Source: an uncultured Duncaniella sp.
GTDB taxonomy: Bacteria; Bacteroidota; Bacteroidia; Bacteroidales; Muribaculaceae
DNA: 62,633 bases
Direction of reading: 5' to 3'
NCBI RefSeq assembly: GCF_910577345.1
Contig: NZ_CAJTMT010000014.1
Span: 25,346 to 87,978, forward strand
Shown here one piece after another: positions 51,386 through 59,931 of this stretch; position 1 is the stretch's first letter, and each line of letters starts with the position of its first letter. Position numbers and translations under genes: made by a program. The notes beneath the pieces were generated by a model. It was not told where the DNA came from. It saw only the letters and a program-made list of their open reading frames with translations, and ran no database searches.

Positions 51386-52300
51386 TCAATTGGCCGTCAC
51401 ATATCCATAGACAGTGGCGGAGATGCGGGCAATCAGACGCTCGGCACCCTCCATTGTGCCATCGAAATCCTTCACGAGTACGGCGAGGGAATAGGAATGC
51501 CCATCGGGAAGGGTGATGTAGGCCACATCATTGACCGCCGCAATCACACCGTCCTCATTAATGTAGCCGCTGCCTGTGCGGTGACCGACAGTGATGCTGT
51601 CATTGTCGAAAAATGGCGCAGGAATGCGTTCACGGCCCGTCTCGCAGCGTTTCAGCGCCGAGATGAGGAATTCCTGCTTCCGAGGGGTAACGAGGCTGTC
51701 GGTGAACACACGGTTGATGAGCGCCGCACAAGCCAAGGGTGACGACCAGTTGTCGGCAGCCAACGAATGGTCGAGCTGCATGGAGTGCTCGGTGTGACGG
51801 ATGGAAAAATCAGTGATGCCAGTCATTCGGCGGATGATACTGTCGGTCCGTTCGGGCGAACAGAAACGGTCAAAGAGTATGTTGCTGACATTGTTGTCGC
51901 TCAGCAAGAGCAGATAGTCAAGCAGGTCGGTCATCGGGAGGGAGAAATCACCTTCCGGATAGTCTTTCAGCATCGGACTCCATGTCTGAAGATTGAGTTC
52001 GCCGTGTCGGATCTGCACAAGGGTGTCAATTTCCACCGACATGCCGTCAAGAACCGCGCAGAGAGCTACGGCCTGATGAAGTTTGAACACACTCATCAGC
52101 GGGTAGCGGACACCGTCGTTGTTGACCGTAACGGTATCCTTGCCGTCGATAATCACTGCTATACCGACATCCCCTTTCGCATCCTTCACCACATCCATCA
52201 ACTGCGATTCGAGCGTGGGAGCGGTCTTGCAGGAACATACTGCAATAAAAATAGTCACGATGAAAATCAGAAAAGACTGAAATGATGAAAGATTGCGCAT
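51386..52300 (-). CDS. Class A beta-lactamase, Bacteroidetes (A2) type
   Basis: A 304-residue serine beta-lactamase. An N-terminal signal with Cys at 22 and 24 suggests a lipoprotein. Active-site motifs are SVFK (Ser70, Lys73), SDN (134-136), Glu171 in TEHSM, and RTGSG (241-245), where the usual KTG lysine is arginine, as in some carbenicillinases. Overall resemblance is to the CfxA/CblA/CepA branch (subclass A2) of Bacteroidetes. Resistance spectrum cannot be judged from sequence. No mobile element is adjacent, so it looks like a resident gene. Confidence 0.9.
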   Translation of the reverse strand: MRNLSSFQSFLIFIVTIFIAVCSCKTAPTLESQLMDVVKDAKGDVGIAVIIDGKDTVTVNNDGVRYPLMSVFKLHQAVALCAVLDGMSVEIDTLVQIRHGELNLQTWSPMLKDYPEGDFSLPMTDLLDYLLLLSDNNVSNILFDRFCSPERTDSIIRRMTGITDFSIRHTEHSMQLDHSLAADNWSSPLACAALINRVFTDSLVTPRKQEFLISALKRCETGRERIPAPFFDNDSITVGHRTGSGYINEDGVIAAVNDVAYITLPDGHSYSLAVLVKDFDGTMEGAERLIARISATVYGYVTAN

Positions 52301-52511
52301 AGAGAATGGAGTTTTACAAATTATCGGATTTATGACTGAGACGGAAAAAGGTGATACCCCCTCTGCAACTCCCTCAAAGGCTGTCGGAATAAGCCTTCGG
52401 AGATTATACGACGAAGCCTTTCGTCATGCTTATGAAGGCAAGCCGAAAGGCTTCGGGATTTATCGTTGCACACCCCAAACGGGGCGTTGCACAGACTGAG
52501 GGATGGAGGAA

Positions 52512-53093
52512 TCAACCGATCTTGATGCCGGAGAATCCCATGAAGGCCATGGCGAGGAGACCTGCGCAAATCATGGCGATGGGCACACCGCGCATAGCCT
52601 TGGGTACGGAAGTCCAGGCAAGCTGTTCGCGGATACCGGCGAAGATGGCGATTGCCATTGTGAAACCGACGGCGGTTGCGAAGGCATAGACGATGCTCTC
52701 GCCGAGGTTCATGCCCTTCTGGACAACAGTGATGGCCACACCGAGCACGGCGCAGTTGGTTGTGATGAGGGGAAGGAACACACCGAGTGCGCTGTAGAGC
52801 ACCGGAGCAATCTTCTTAAGGATAATCTCAAGCATCTGCACGAGAGCGGCGATGACGAGGATGAAGACGATTGTCTGCATGAACCCAAGGCCGAAGGGAG
52901 TGAGGACGAGGTCCTGGAGGAGCCATGTGATGGCAGTGGCAAGCAGCATGACGAAAGTCACGGCTGCACCCATGCCGACAGCGCTCGACAGCTTGCGCGA
53001 AACACCGATGAAGGGGCAGATGCCGAGGAATTGGGCAAATACGATGTTGTTGACAAAGATTGCCGTTATGATGATGGAAATGTATTCTAACAT
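52512..53093 (-). CDS. rnfA: Electron transport complex subunit RnfA
   Basis: A 193-residue membrane subunit with six helices; the paired helix motif NNIVFAQFLGICPFIGVSRKL is its hallmark, and ITTNCAVLGVA recurs in the second half. RnfA and RnfE form the membrane core that couples ferredoxin oxidation to ion transport. It is last in the minus-strand unit rnfD-rnfG-rnfE-rnfA, separated from rnfE by 43 bp. Confidence 0.96.
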   Translation of the reverse strand: MLEYISIIITAIFVNNIVFAQFLGICPFIGVSRKLSSAVGMGAAVTFVMLLATAITWLLQDLVLTPFGLGFMQTIVFILVIAALVQMLEIILKKIAPVLYSALGVFLPLITTNCAVLGVAITVVQKGMNLGESIVYAFATAVGFTMAIAIFAGIREQLAWTSVPKAMRGVPIAMICAGLLAMAFMGFSGIKIG

Positions 53094-53136
53094 AAACTTA
53101 GTTAAGTATTAAATATTAAGGACTAAGTATAAAGTA

Positions 53137-53730
53137 TCAGCAGGATTTCGCACGGAGTTTCGAGAAGAGCGCGATGAGAAGACCGAGGGCGATGAACGCA
53201 CCGGGGGCGAGGACGAAGACGAGCGAACCGAACTGCTCGGGATAGATGGTGAGGTCGAAAATCTTACCTGTTCCGAGGAATTCACGCACAGCGCCAAGGA
53301 GTGTGAGCGCGATGGTGAAGCCGAGGCCGATGCCGATACCGTCAAGGCAACTGTCGAGGACACCGTGGCGCGAAGCGAAGGCTTCAGCACGTCCGAGGAC
53401 GATACAGTTCACCACGATAAGGGGAATGAAGATGCCGAGAGTGGCGTAGAGCGAGGGGACGTAGGCTTCCATGACAAGCTGAAGCACCGACACGAAGGCT
53501 GCGATCACGACGATGTAGGCAGGGATGCGCACCTTTGAGGGCACAAAGTTCTTGATGAGCGAGATCACCACGTTGGAGCAGATGAGCACTGCCATTGTGG
53601 CAAGTCCCATACTCATGCCGTTGAGGGCACTGCCGGTGGTACCGAGAGTGGGACACATACCCAACATCAGCACGAATGTCGGGTTTTCGGCGATAATACC
53701 GTTGAAAAGTATTTTAAGTTTATCGTTCAT
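53137..53730 (-). CDS. rnfE: Electron transport complex subunit RnfE
   Basis: A 197-residue polytopic protein homologous to RnfA, with ENPTFVLMLGMCPTLGTTGSALNG and IPLIVVNCIVLGRAEAFASR. With RnfA it forms the inverted-topology pair in the membrane that holds an Fe-S cluster. It lies 15 bp downstream of rnfG. The NqrD homologue is similar, but the neighbours fit Rnf better than Nqr. Confidence 0.95.
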   Translation of the reverse strand: MNDKLKILFNGIIAENPTFVLMLGMCPTLGTTGSALNGMSMGLATMAVLICSNVVISLIKNFVPSKVRIPAYIVVIAAFVSVLQLVMEAYVPSLYATLGIFIPLIVVNCIVLGRAEAFASRHGVLDSCLDGIGIGLGFTIALTLLGAVREFLGTGKIFDLTIYPEQFGSLVFVLAPGAFIALGLLIALFSKLRAKSC

Positions 53731-53745
53731 GGCTTGATGAGGGGT

Positions 53746-54324
53746 TTATTGCTGTGCGGCAAATTGTTGTGAAGCCTGATTGGCGAGTGTGAGAGCTCTC
53801 AGGAACGCGCGCGACGAGATGGTCGCAGCAGTGATGGCGTCGACATCACCACCATCCTTGCTGACTGTGAGGTTGGAGGTGGCGGGGTTGAGGCCGATGA
53901 TGCTGTGGGCGGGATTGCAGAACCACTCACCCATTTTTGATCCGAGGCCGGGGGTCTCGGCATGTTGCATCACTGCATAGCCGGTGATGTCGCCGGCAGG
54001 ATTGAAGCCATACATCACGGTGATAAGACCGGAGAAACCGTTGGTGTCGTGGCTCTCGACAGCTATGCCGACGAGCTCGCCGTCCTGACGGGCGGGGAAA
54101 ACGGTGACGGTCTCGCCGTCGACAGTCACTTCCGAAGCCTCATCGGCAGGATTGTTGTTGAACTGTATGTCGGGGAGCACCTGACCGATTGCAGCCTTCT
54201 GCTTCTCGGCCTTGGCCTGTGCGATAGGCTCCTTGGTTGCGGTGTAGACTCCGGCAAGCGCGGCAGCGGCCACGACAGTGATGATGCCGAGCGAAAGCAC
54301 CATGTTTACGAGCGATGATTTCAT
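53746..54324 (-). CDS. rnfG: Electron transport complex subunit RnfG
   Basis: A 192-residue subunit with one N-terminal transmembrane helix and a periplasmic FMN-binding domain. The start at 54324 (MKSSLVNMVLS) overlaps the rnfD stop by 4 bp, and the longer open frame lies inside rnfD. The FMN attachment region reads DAITAATISSRAF, near the family's S/T-G-A-T motif although with Ala in place of Gly, and the upstream conserved GLGSKMGEWF is present. Confidence 0.94.
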   Translation of the reverse strand: MKSSLVNMVLSLGIITVVAAAALAGVYTATKEPIAQAKAEKQKAAIGQVLPDIQFNNNPADEASEVTVDGETVTVFPARQDGELVGIAVESHDTNGFSGLITVMYGFNPAGDITGYAVMQHAETPGLGSKMGEWFCNPAHSIIGLNPATSNLTVSKDGGDVDAITAATISSRAFLRALTLANQASQQFAAQQ

Positions 54325-55277
54325 GCTGCTACCCTCCCTTCTCCGAATTTGCGGGGTTTGACATAGCGGTTGATGAGCGGAGTGAGACCGTTCATGATAA
54401 GGATGGCGAAGGAAACGCCTTCGGGATATGCACCCCACTGGCGGATAACCACGGTGATGATACCGATCATGATACCGTAGATGATCATGCCTGCATGGCT
54501 CATGGGCGAGGTGACATAGTCAGTCGCCATGAAGATAGCGCCGAGCATCAGACCGCCTGTGAGCAACTGCACACCGACATTGGCGCCGATGCAGAGCGAG
54601 AAGACGGCGACTGTGCAAAGGATGGCAACGGGGATGTGCCAGGTGATTACGCGGGTGCAAAGGAGGTAGATGAAACCGATGAGAAGCGCGATGGCTCCGA
54701 TCTCACCCATCGAACCGCCGGTGAAACCGAGCGCCTGCGTGAGAAGGTCGACATCAGCACCGGAAATCTGATCCATCTTGAGCTGACCGAGGGTTGTGGC
54801 ACCGGTTGTCGCATCAAGGTAGTTGAGACGGTTTTCCATCGGGAGAGGCCATGTGGTCATCTGCACGGGGAAAGAGAGAAGCAGGAACACACGACCGACA
54901 AGTGCGGGATTGAAAATGTTGCAACCGAGACCGCCGAAAGTCATCTTGCCGATACCGATTGCAATGACGCAACCGATGAGGACTGTCCAGATCGGAAGAT
55001 TCGACGGGAGGTTGAGCGCGAGAAGAAGACCGGTAAGCACAGCCGACATGTTGCCGATTGTGGGACGTTCTCCAAGCATGTAGCGCGAGATGAGATATTC
55101 AACGGCTACGCAACCGACTATAGACGTGACTATTACGATTGCTGCGCCGATACCGAAGCAGTAGAGCGCCAAAGCGACGGCGGGAAGAAGTGCAATGATG
55201 ACATGCGTCATCAGCTTCTTCACCGTGACAGATGTCTGCGCATGGGGCGAAGGTGAAATGGTGATAAGCTGGCTCAT
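54321..55277 (-). CDS. rnfD: Electron transport complex subunit RnfD
   Basis: A 318-residue membrane subunit with covalently bound FMN; a threonine site is seen in TGATTLGQL. The N-terminal ISPSPHAQTSVTVKKLM and the loop NIFNPALVGRVFLL are family signatures. Its length is RnfD-like rather than the about 400 of NqrB. It is the first gene here, with its own promoter box (55309-55316) and no rnfB or rnfC upstream, where Bacteroides genomes usually carry them. Confidence 0.95.
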   Translation of the reverse strand: MSQLITISPSPHAQTSVTVKKLMTHVIIALLPAVALALYCFGIGAAIVIVTSIVGCVAVEYLISRYMLGERPTIGNMSAVLTGLLLALNLPSNLPIWTVLIGCVIAIGIGKMTFGGLGCNIFNPALVGRVFLLLSFPVQMTTWPLPMENRLNYLDATTGATTLGQLKMDQISGADVDLLTQALGFTGGSMGEIGAIALLIGFIYLLCTRVITWHIPVAILCTVAVFSLCIGANVGVQLLTGGLMLGAIFMATDYVTSPMSHAGMIIYGIMIGIITVVIRQWGAYPEGVSFAILIMNGLTPLINRYVKPRKFGEGRVAA

Positions 55278-55308
55278 TACTAAGTTTTGAAATTGGTATT
55301 AGTCGGTG

Positions 55309-55316
55309 CAAAATTA
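55309..55316 (-). promoter_or_regulatory. -7 box upstream of rnfD
   Basis: On the minus strand, TAATTTTG matches the -7 consensus 31 bp before the rnfD ATG at 55277. No clear -33 box was found. It supports rnfD as the first gene of its transcript. Confidence 0.55.
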
Positions 55317-55436
55317 AGAAAAAATTTTAAAATATTGCATAATTAATCTTCACTTAATGCACAATTCATGTTTTGGAGAGCATAATTCATAGTGGTTTAC
55401 GGATGACTTGAAACAATGGCCGGGCAGAAAAAATTC

Positions 55437-55468
55437 AGGCCGGCTCCGGAGTGGAGTCGGCCTGAGTG
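55437..55468. terminator. Hairpin after the DUF5123 gene
   Basis: CAGGCCGGCTCC and GGAGTCGGCCTG form a 12-bp GC-rich stem with one mismatch, preceded by an A-run that becomes a T-run on the minus strand. It probably terminates the PUL transcript before rnfD. Confidence 0.75.
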
Positions 55469-55519
55469 GTCTATGGATTGTGATAATTACGCATCAAGCG
55501 TTGAAATCACAAGCACTTC

Positions 55520-57841
55520 TTAGTTACGCCAGCGGGGGTCACCGATGTTCTTCTCGACGATTACCGATGGCACCATCTTGTAGCGGAGTGCATTCAAGAT
55601 GTCGGCGGGAGCCTCATGGTCGCGATGGTTTGCAGAGGCAGGATTGTGTGAGGTGAAGGGAGGATTCGGGTTGTTGAATACTTCGGTAGCTTTGAGTGCC
55701 TTTCCGTTTTCAGTAACGGCCTTAACCACGAGGTCTTCAGCAGAACCATCGTTACCGGGAGTCCAGGTGACGGCACCGAAAGAGTTCTTGGCATTGGAGA
55801 ACTGAGAGCCGTTGAAAATCTTGTCATCAGCAAGATGGCTGTCACGGCAACCGATAGAATAGTTGTCGGCTACGTCGAATGAGAAGAGACCTTCACCCTT
55901 GATTTCACGGATGTCAGCACCATACTGGTTTAGGGCACGGTTGTCATTGTCTGCTGCGGCAAGGACGATGAGGTTGCGCTTGAAGGTGTAGTGAGAACCA
56001 CTGGGAACATAACGGGTCTGGAAGAAGTTACGGCCTGTGGAACGGGTTGAGAAGTTGAAGAAGGTGTTATTCTCAATCTTGATGTTCCACTGCACGTTCG
56101 ACTCATAGTTGATGTTCTTGTCATTGTCGGAAATCATCGCGGTACGAGGACAGTCATACATTGTGTTGTTAGACCATGTGAAGTCCTTGTAGACATTGGA
56201 TGATACACGGCCACCGTCGCCTGCGAACCATGCATAGCCACGACCGTTGTTGTCATAGTAACCGCAGTTGTAGAAGAGATTACCATCAATGACGATTTTC
56301 TCGAAGGTCTTGTCTTTGGAACCCTGGACACGGAAGAAACCGCGGATCATGCGCTGGAATGTACAGTTGTAAACCTCAAATGACTTGAAAGAAACTTCCA
56401 TACCGTTGGAATACATGTTGGCAAAGTAGTTACCGGATGCATTGTGGACGTTTTCCATCTGGTGGCCGTAGTTGTAAGCTTCCGGACAGTCAAAGTCAAT
56501 GTTACGGAAAATGACAGAACCTACTTCGATAGGACAGTCAGCCTCGCCGGCGGCCTTTTGCTTACCGAACATGAAGTTACATGTGGCAAGGTCACCTGTA
56601 CGGTTGCCGTCAGAATCCAGACCTACGCCGATACCACCGAGGTAGACTTTAGCTCTCTTGCCCTGAGCGACATCTGCGGGATCAGTTTCAAGGGTGAAAC
56701 CCTTTGAAAGTGTCGGGTTGGCGAAGAAGAAATAAGCCTTGTCACCTTCAAGATAGAAAGTCTGACCCTCAGCAAGGGTAATATCAGTTGCAAATGAGCC
56801 GATGATGTCATCAAGATAACAAGCCTGATACTTTACCTCACCGGGGATAGAGTCAGTGGCGCGGACAGTGTGCTTGATAAGACGAGGATCGCCGGGATCA
56901 CCATAAATAGGTTTACGGATGGTGTTGTAGCGGGCATCAACAAGAACAGGGATGTTGGAGTTGAGTACGTTCACGAGATAGATTGCATTCTTAGTGAGAC
57001 CGGTAATGCGGAGTTCAGCCTTACCATCGACAAAGTCTGCATCTGAAAGGGGATAATCCTGCCAGATTGCATCGACAGTAGCATTGGGAGTCTCAGAAGA
57101 GGGAAGCACGGTGAGCTTGTCGACTTTGAACTTAGCTTTGGTCATGTCATTTTCATTGCCATCCTTCTGGAGTTCGAAATTTTCCTGAAATTCCTTGAAC
57201 ATGATGGCCTTTTCATCGTTCGAACCGGACAGAGCGGAGGCAACGTTGAGGTCAATATATACGGTGAACGCATCGCGGTTTTCAGATATGTTGCCAACGT
57301 TGATGATACCGGGGGTCACATAACGGTCCTCAGTTTTGAGACCGCAGTAATCAGCCCATTGGCGACCGTCGCCATGACCATACCATTTTGAATGATGCTC
57401 TTCCACACCATCGGGATGAAGAACACGGATTGAGAAACGGTAGTCTGTACCGTATTCGAGGTCTTCGATACGGAGAGTCAGTTGGTCAGCCGGAACAACT
57501 TTTGTATGCTTTCCGTCAGGCCATACGGCAAGGTTATTCTCATCGTCCCATCCGGCAGGATTGGTCAACGGTGGCATGAGTCCGTAGGCGATTTCATAAC
57601 CGGCCGCACCGTCGACACCATACCATGCGAGTTCAACAGTGTTGAGTTCTTCAGTGATCACACGTGTTCCGTAGGGGTCATTGGAGACATTGGTATTCTC
57701 TTCCAGACGGAACATCGTCATAGGCATACGGTCGAAATCCTCGGCGGGATTTGACGGGCCCATATTCTCGTCGTCATCCTTACAGGAGGCAAAGCCAAGG
57801 GCAAGAAGGGCAGTGAGAGTATATAAGAGTTTCTTTTTCAT
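55520..57841 (-). CDS. PUL surface lipoprotein with DUF5123-type beta-helix
   Basis: A 773-residue protein beginning with a lipoprotein signal (GFASC). It has an FN3-like domain (about 65-175), a central region, and a C-terminal right-handed beta-helix-like part (about 400-690: repeated GNYFANMYSNGMEV, NTFFNFSTRSTG units) of the DUF4957/DUF5123 type. Such proteins follow SusC/SusD in pectin-related polysaccharide loci and probably bind glycan at the cell surface; an uncharacterised lyase role is also possible. It follows susD by 33 bp. Confidence 0.85.
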   Translation of the reverse strand: MKKKLLYTLTALLALGFASCKDDDENMGPSNPAEDFDRMPMTMFRLEENTNVSNDPYGTRVITEELNTVELAWYGVDGAAGYEIAYGLMPPLTNPAGWDDENNLAVWPDGKHTKVVPADQLTLRIEDLEYGTDYRFSIRVLHPDGVEEHHSKWYGHGDGRQWADYCGLKTEDRYVTPGIINVGNISENRDAFTVYIDLNVASALSGSNDEKAIMFKEFQENFELQKDGNENDMTKAKFKVDKLTVLPSSETPNATVDAIWQDYPLSDADFVDGKAELRITGLTKNAIYLVNVLNSNIPVLVDARYNTIRKPIYGDPGDPRLIKHTVRATDSIPGEVKYQACYLDDIIGSFATDITLAEGQTFYLEGDKAYFFFANPTLSKGFTLETDPADVAQGKRAKVYLGGIGVGLDSDGNRTGDLATCNFMFGKQKAAGEADCPIEVGSVIFRNIDFDCPEAYNYGHQMENVHNASGNYFANMYSNGMEVSFKSFEVYNCTFQRMIRGFFRVQGSKDKTFEKIVIDGNLFYNCGYYDNNGRGYAWFAGDGGRVSSNVYKDFTWSNNTMYDCPRTAMISDNDKNINYESNVQWNIKIENNTFFNFSTRSTGRNFFQTRYVPSGSHYTFKRNLIVLAAADNDNRALNQYGADIREIKGEGLFSFDVADNYSIGCRDSHLADDKIFNGSQFSNAKNSFGAVTWTPGNDGSAEDLVVKAVTENGKALKATEVFNNPNPPFTSHNPASANHRDHEAPADILNALRYKMVPSVIVEKNIGDPRWRN

Positions 57842-57874
57842 TGTCGTTGTTTAATGATTTAGATTGAAGGCATG

Positions 57875-59899
57875 TTATCTATAGCCGTATTTGTTTTCAT
57901 ACTTACCCATTGAGCGGGTTACGACGGCGCGGGGATAGGGAAGTATATAGCGCACGGGAGGAAGTGAGGACATGTCGGGGTTTGTGGTAGGTTCGGGGCA
58001 AGAACCGTATGATCCATCAATGTTCTTAATGTAGAACTGTCCATTATCCACGTCGCAATACACATAGCCACGGAGACAGTAGAGAAGATCCTGACGGGGC
58101 TTGCTGATATTGTCGTCAAACCAACTCATATAGTCTGCACGGGTGGGTGCGGTGCTCTTGCCGTCAATATCCATACGAATCTTGGAGTCGTCGGAAGTGG
58201 GCTGACGGTAGGGGTTGATGATACGGACAACGTTCATGTTGTTGGAGGTCTGGGGGAACTGGGCTTCGGTAAGGAAGTTGTCGTTTCTCACATTATTATA
58301 GTAATAAAGAGAGAACATAAGTTTATCGCTCCATGAACTTTTGCCATCGAAATCGTATGCGTCAATAAAATCGCCGTAACCTCCGACACCTTCACCGGCA
58401 TTGTAATAGCGGAAGAATGTCCAATAGAGTGTTTCGCCAAGCATGTTGTTGCGGACAAGATCGCGCCAACGCATGTTCTCACCTGCAAACTCGAACTTAC
58501 GTTCGTCAAGAACAGCTTTCAGGAAGTCAGCTTTGTTGCTGTAGCTTTCGGTCTTCGCAATCTTGGCAGGATTGGTGTTGCGGAATGCGCGTTCACGCAC
58601 CTGCTCGAAGCGTTCGATGGCGAGAGGTGTAGGACCATCGTTAAGCTCATTTGCAGCCTCTGCATACATCAGGAGGACATCGGCATAACGCATGTAGGGG
58701 AAGTTGAAGCCGGTGCTGCCTTCAGTTGTAGCACCAAGACCGTTGGTGTTCCAGAGTTTGGACCACTTGCCGTTGTAGGTGGTGCGGTCGTTGTGGAGCT
58801 GTGCTTCGCCCTGGTTGTTGTAGCCGAAGAGCTGATTGACGTAGTCGCGACGGGCATCATCGTCATCAAAAAGGAAACGATAGAGGGCGTTGAGCTGGGA
58901 ACCGCTGCTTGCCTTACCCCATGCATGAACTGTAGAACCGGCCGAGTTGTCCATTTTAGGACCATGGATGTAACCGATGTTGCCGGTCGACTCTTTGGCG
59001 AAAGGAATTTCGAAGATGGGATCATCGCCGGATGCAAGTACGAAGTTACATTCGTTGACGAACACCTTATGGTAGTCCAGACTGAGATTGTGGTGGCTCT
59101 TCGTGATTACGGAGTCAGCATAGTCAGCTGCAGTCTTGTAGAAATCAAGATAGTTGGAAGGACGCTCCATCTTGCCGATGTTGCTGCCGTCGGGACGGAG
59201 GGAGTATCCGCCTGCAGTCATTGCAAGGCGTGAGATCATGGCCCATGCCATTTCCTTACCTATGCGTTCGCAACCACCCTGGAAACCCTGTTCGGTTGTC
59301 ATTGTCATGTAGGGAGCGATTTCTTTCAGGTCTTCGATGAGATCTGAAAGGATTTTCGTACGGTCCTCAACATCATAGACTGCACTGGGTGCGAGGTAGG
59401 AAGGCAGCAGAGAGTAGGGTACATCACCGAAATACCAAATAAGGTCATGGTAGAAAATCGAACGGAGGACTTTCACTTCACCGAGCATCTGCATCAGTTC
59501 GGAATCTTCCTCATCATAGATTTCAGAGCTCTTGATACCGGCGTCAAGCATGTTTGCACGTTCGATACCGGAGTAGAGATCATCCCACATTTTCTTTATA
59601 TCACCGCCATCGGGGTCGCAGTCATAGCGCTTGTAGCCCGATGAGGTGGCATATCGGTTACTGTTGTCGGCAAATTCCACATCCGTGCTGAATGAGAATT
59701 TCTCGATCATGTTCTGACCGTAGGTGTTATTGGAGAGCATAGCCGCATAAACACCGTTGAGGGCCCGGTTCATTTCCTTCTTATCAGAGAAGACGTATTC
59801 CGGTGAGAGCTTGGAAGGAGCGTCAACGTCGAGATAATCGGAACAGGAGCCGAGAGCCACTGCCGAAAGTCCGGCTAAGAATATATTTTTTAATTTCAT
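57875..59899 (-). CDS. SusD/RagB family glycan-binding lipoprotein
   Basis: A 674-residue SusD homologue with lipobox LGSCSDYLDV and the helical (TPR-like) SusD fold. Typical family segments include ALNGVYAAMLSNN near the N-terminus and LLMYAEAANELN (the terminal TPR) at about residue 410. It docks on the SusC barrel as a lid, binding oligosaccharide. It lies between the partial susC (32 bp gap) and the DUF5123-type gene. Which glycan is not shown. Confidence 0.95.
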   Translation of the reverse strand: MKLKNIFLAGLSAVALGSCSDYLDVDAPSKLSPEYVFSDKKEMNRALNGVYAAMLSNNTYGQNMIEKFSFSTDVEFADNSNRYATSSGYKRYDCDPDGGDIKKMWDDLYSGIERANMLDAGIKSSEIYDEEDSELMQMLGEVKVLRSIFYHDLIWYFGDVPYSLLPSYLAPSAVYDVEDRTKILSDLIEDLKEIAPYMTMTTEQGFQGGCERIGKEMAWAMISRLAMTAGGYSLRPDGSNIGKMERPSNYLDFYKTAADYADSVITKSHHNLSLDYHKVFVNECNFVLASGDDPIFEIPFAKESTGNIGYIHGPKMDNSAGSTVHAWGKASSGSQLNALYRFLFDDDDARRDYVNQLFGYNNQGEAQLHNDRTTYNGKWSKLWNTNGLGATTEGSTGFNFPYMRYADVLLMYAEAANELNDGPTPLAIERFEQVRERAFRNTNPAKIAKTESYSNKADFLKAVLDERKFEFAGENMRWRDLVRNNMLGETLYWTFFRYYNAGEGVGGYGDFIDAYDFDGKSSWSDKLMFSLYYYNNVRNDNFLTEAQFPQTSNNMNVVRIINPYRQPTSDDSKIRMDIDGKSTAPTRADYMSWFDDNISKPRQDLLYCLRGYVYCDVDNGQFYIKNIDGSYGSCPEPTTNPDMSSLPPVRYILPYPRAVVTRSMGKYENKYGYR

Positions 59900-59931
59900 G
59901 TTTTCGTTACAATAAGAAGTGTAATGACGTA

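Noticed and set aside
52330..52569. 79-codon minus-strand frame between rnfA and the beta-lactamase gene
   Set aside because: It overlaps the end of rnfA and shows no protein features; only short imperfect repeats are in the gap.
52503..53090. 195-codon plus-strand acidic, His-rich frame
   Set aside because: It is antisense to rnfA; low complexity and no start context.
54315..55256. 313-codon plus-strand frame
   Set aside because: It is antisense to rnfD; low-complexity translation typical of a shadow.
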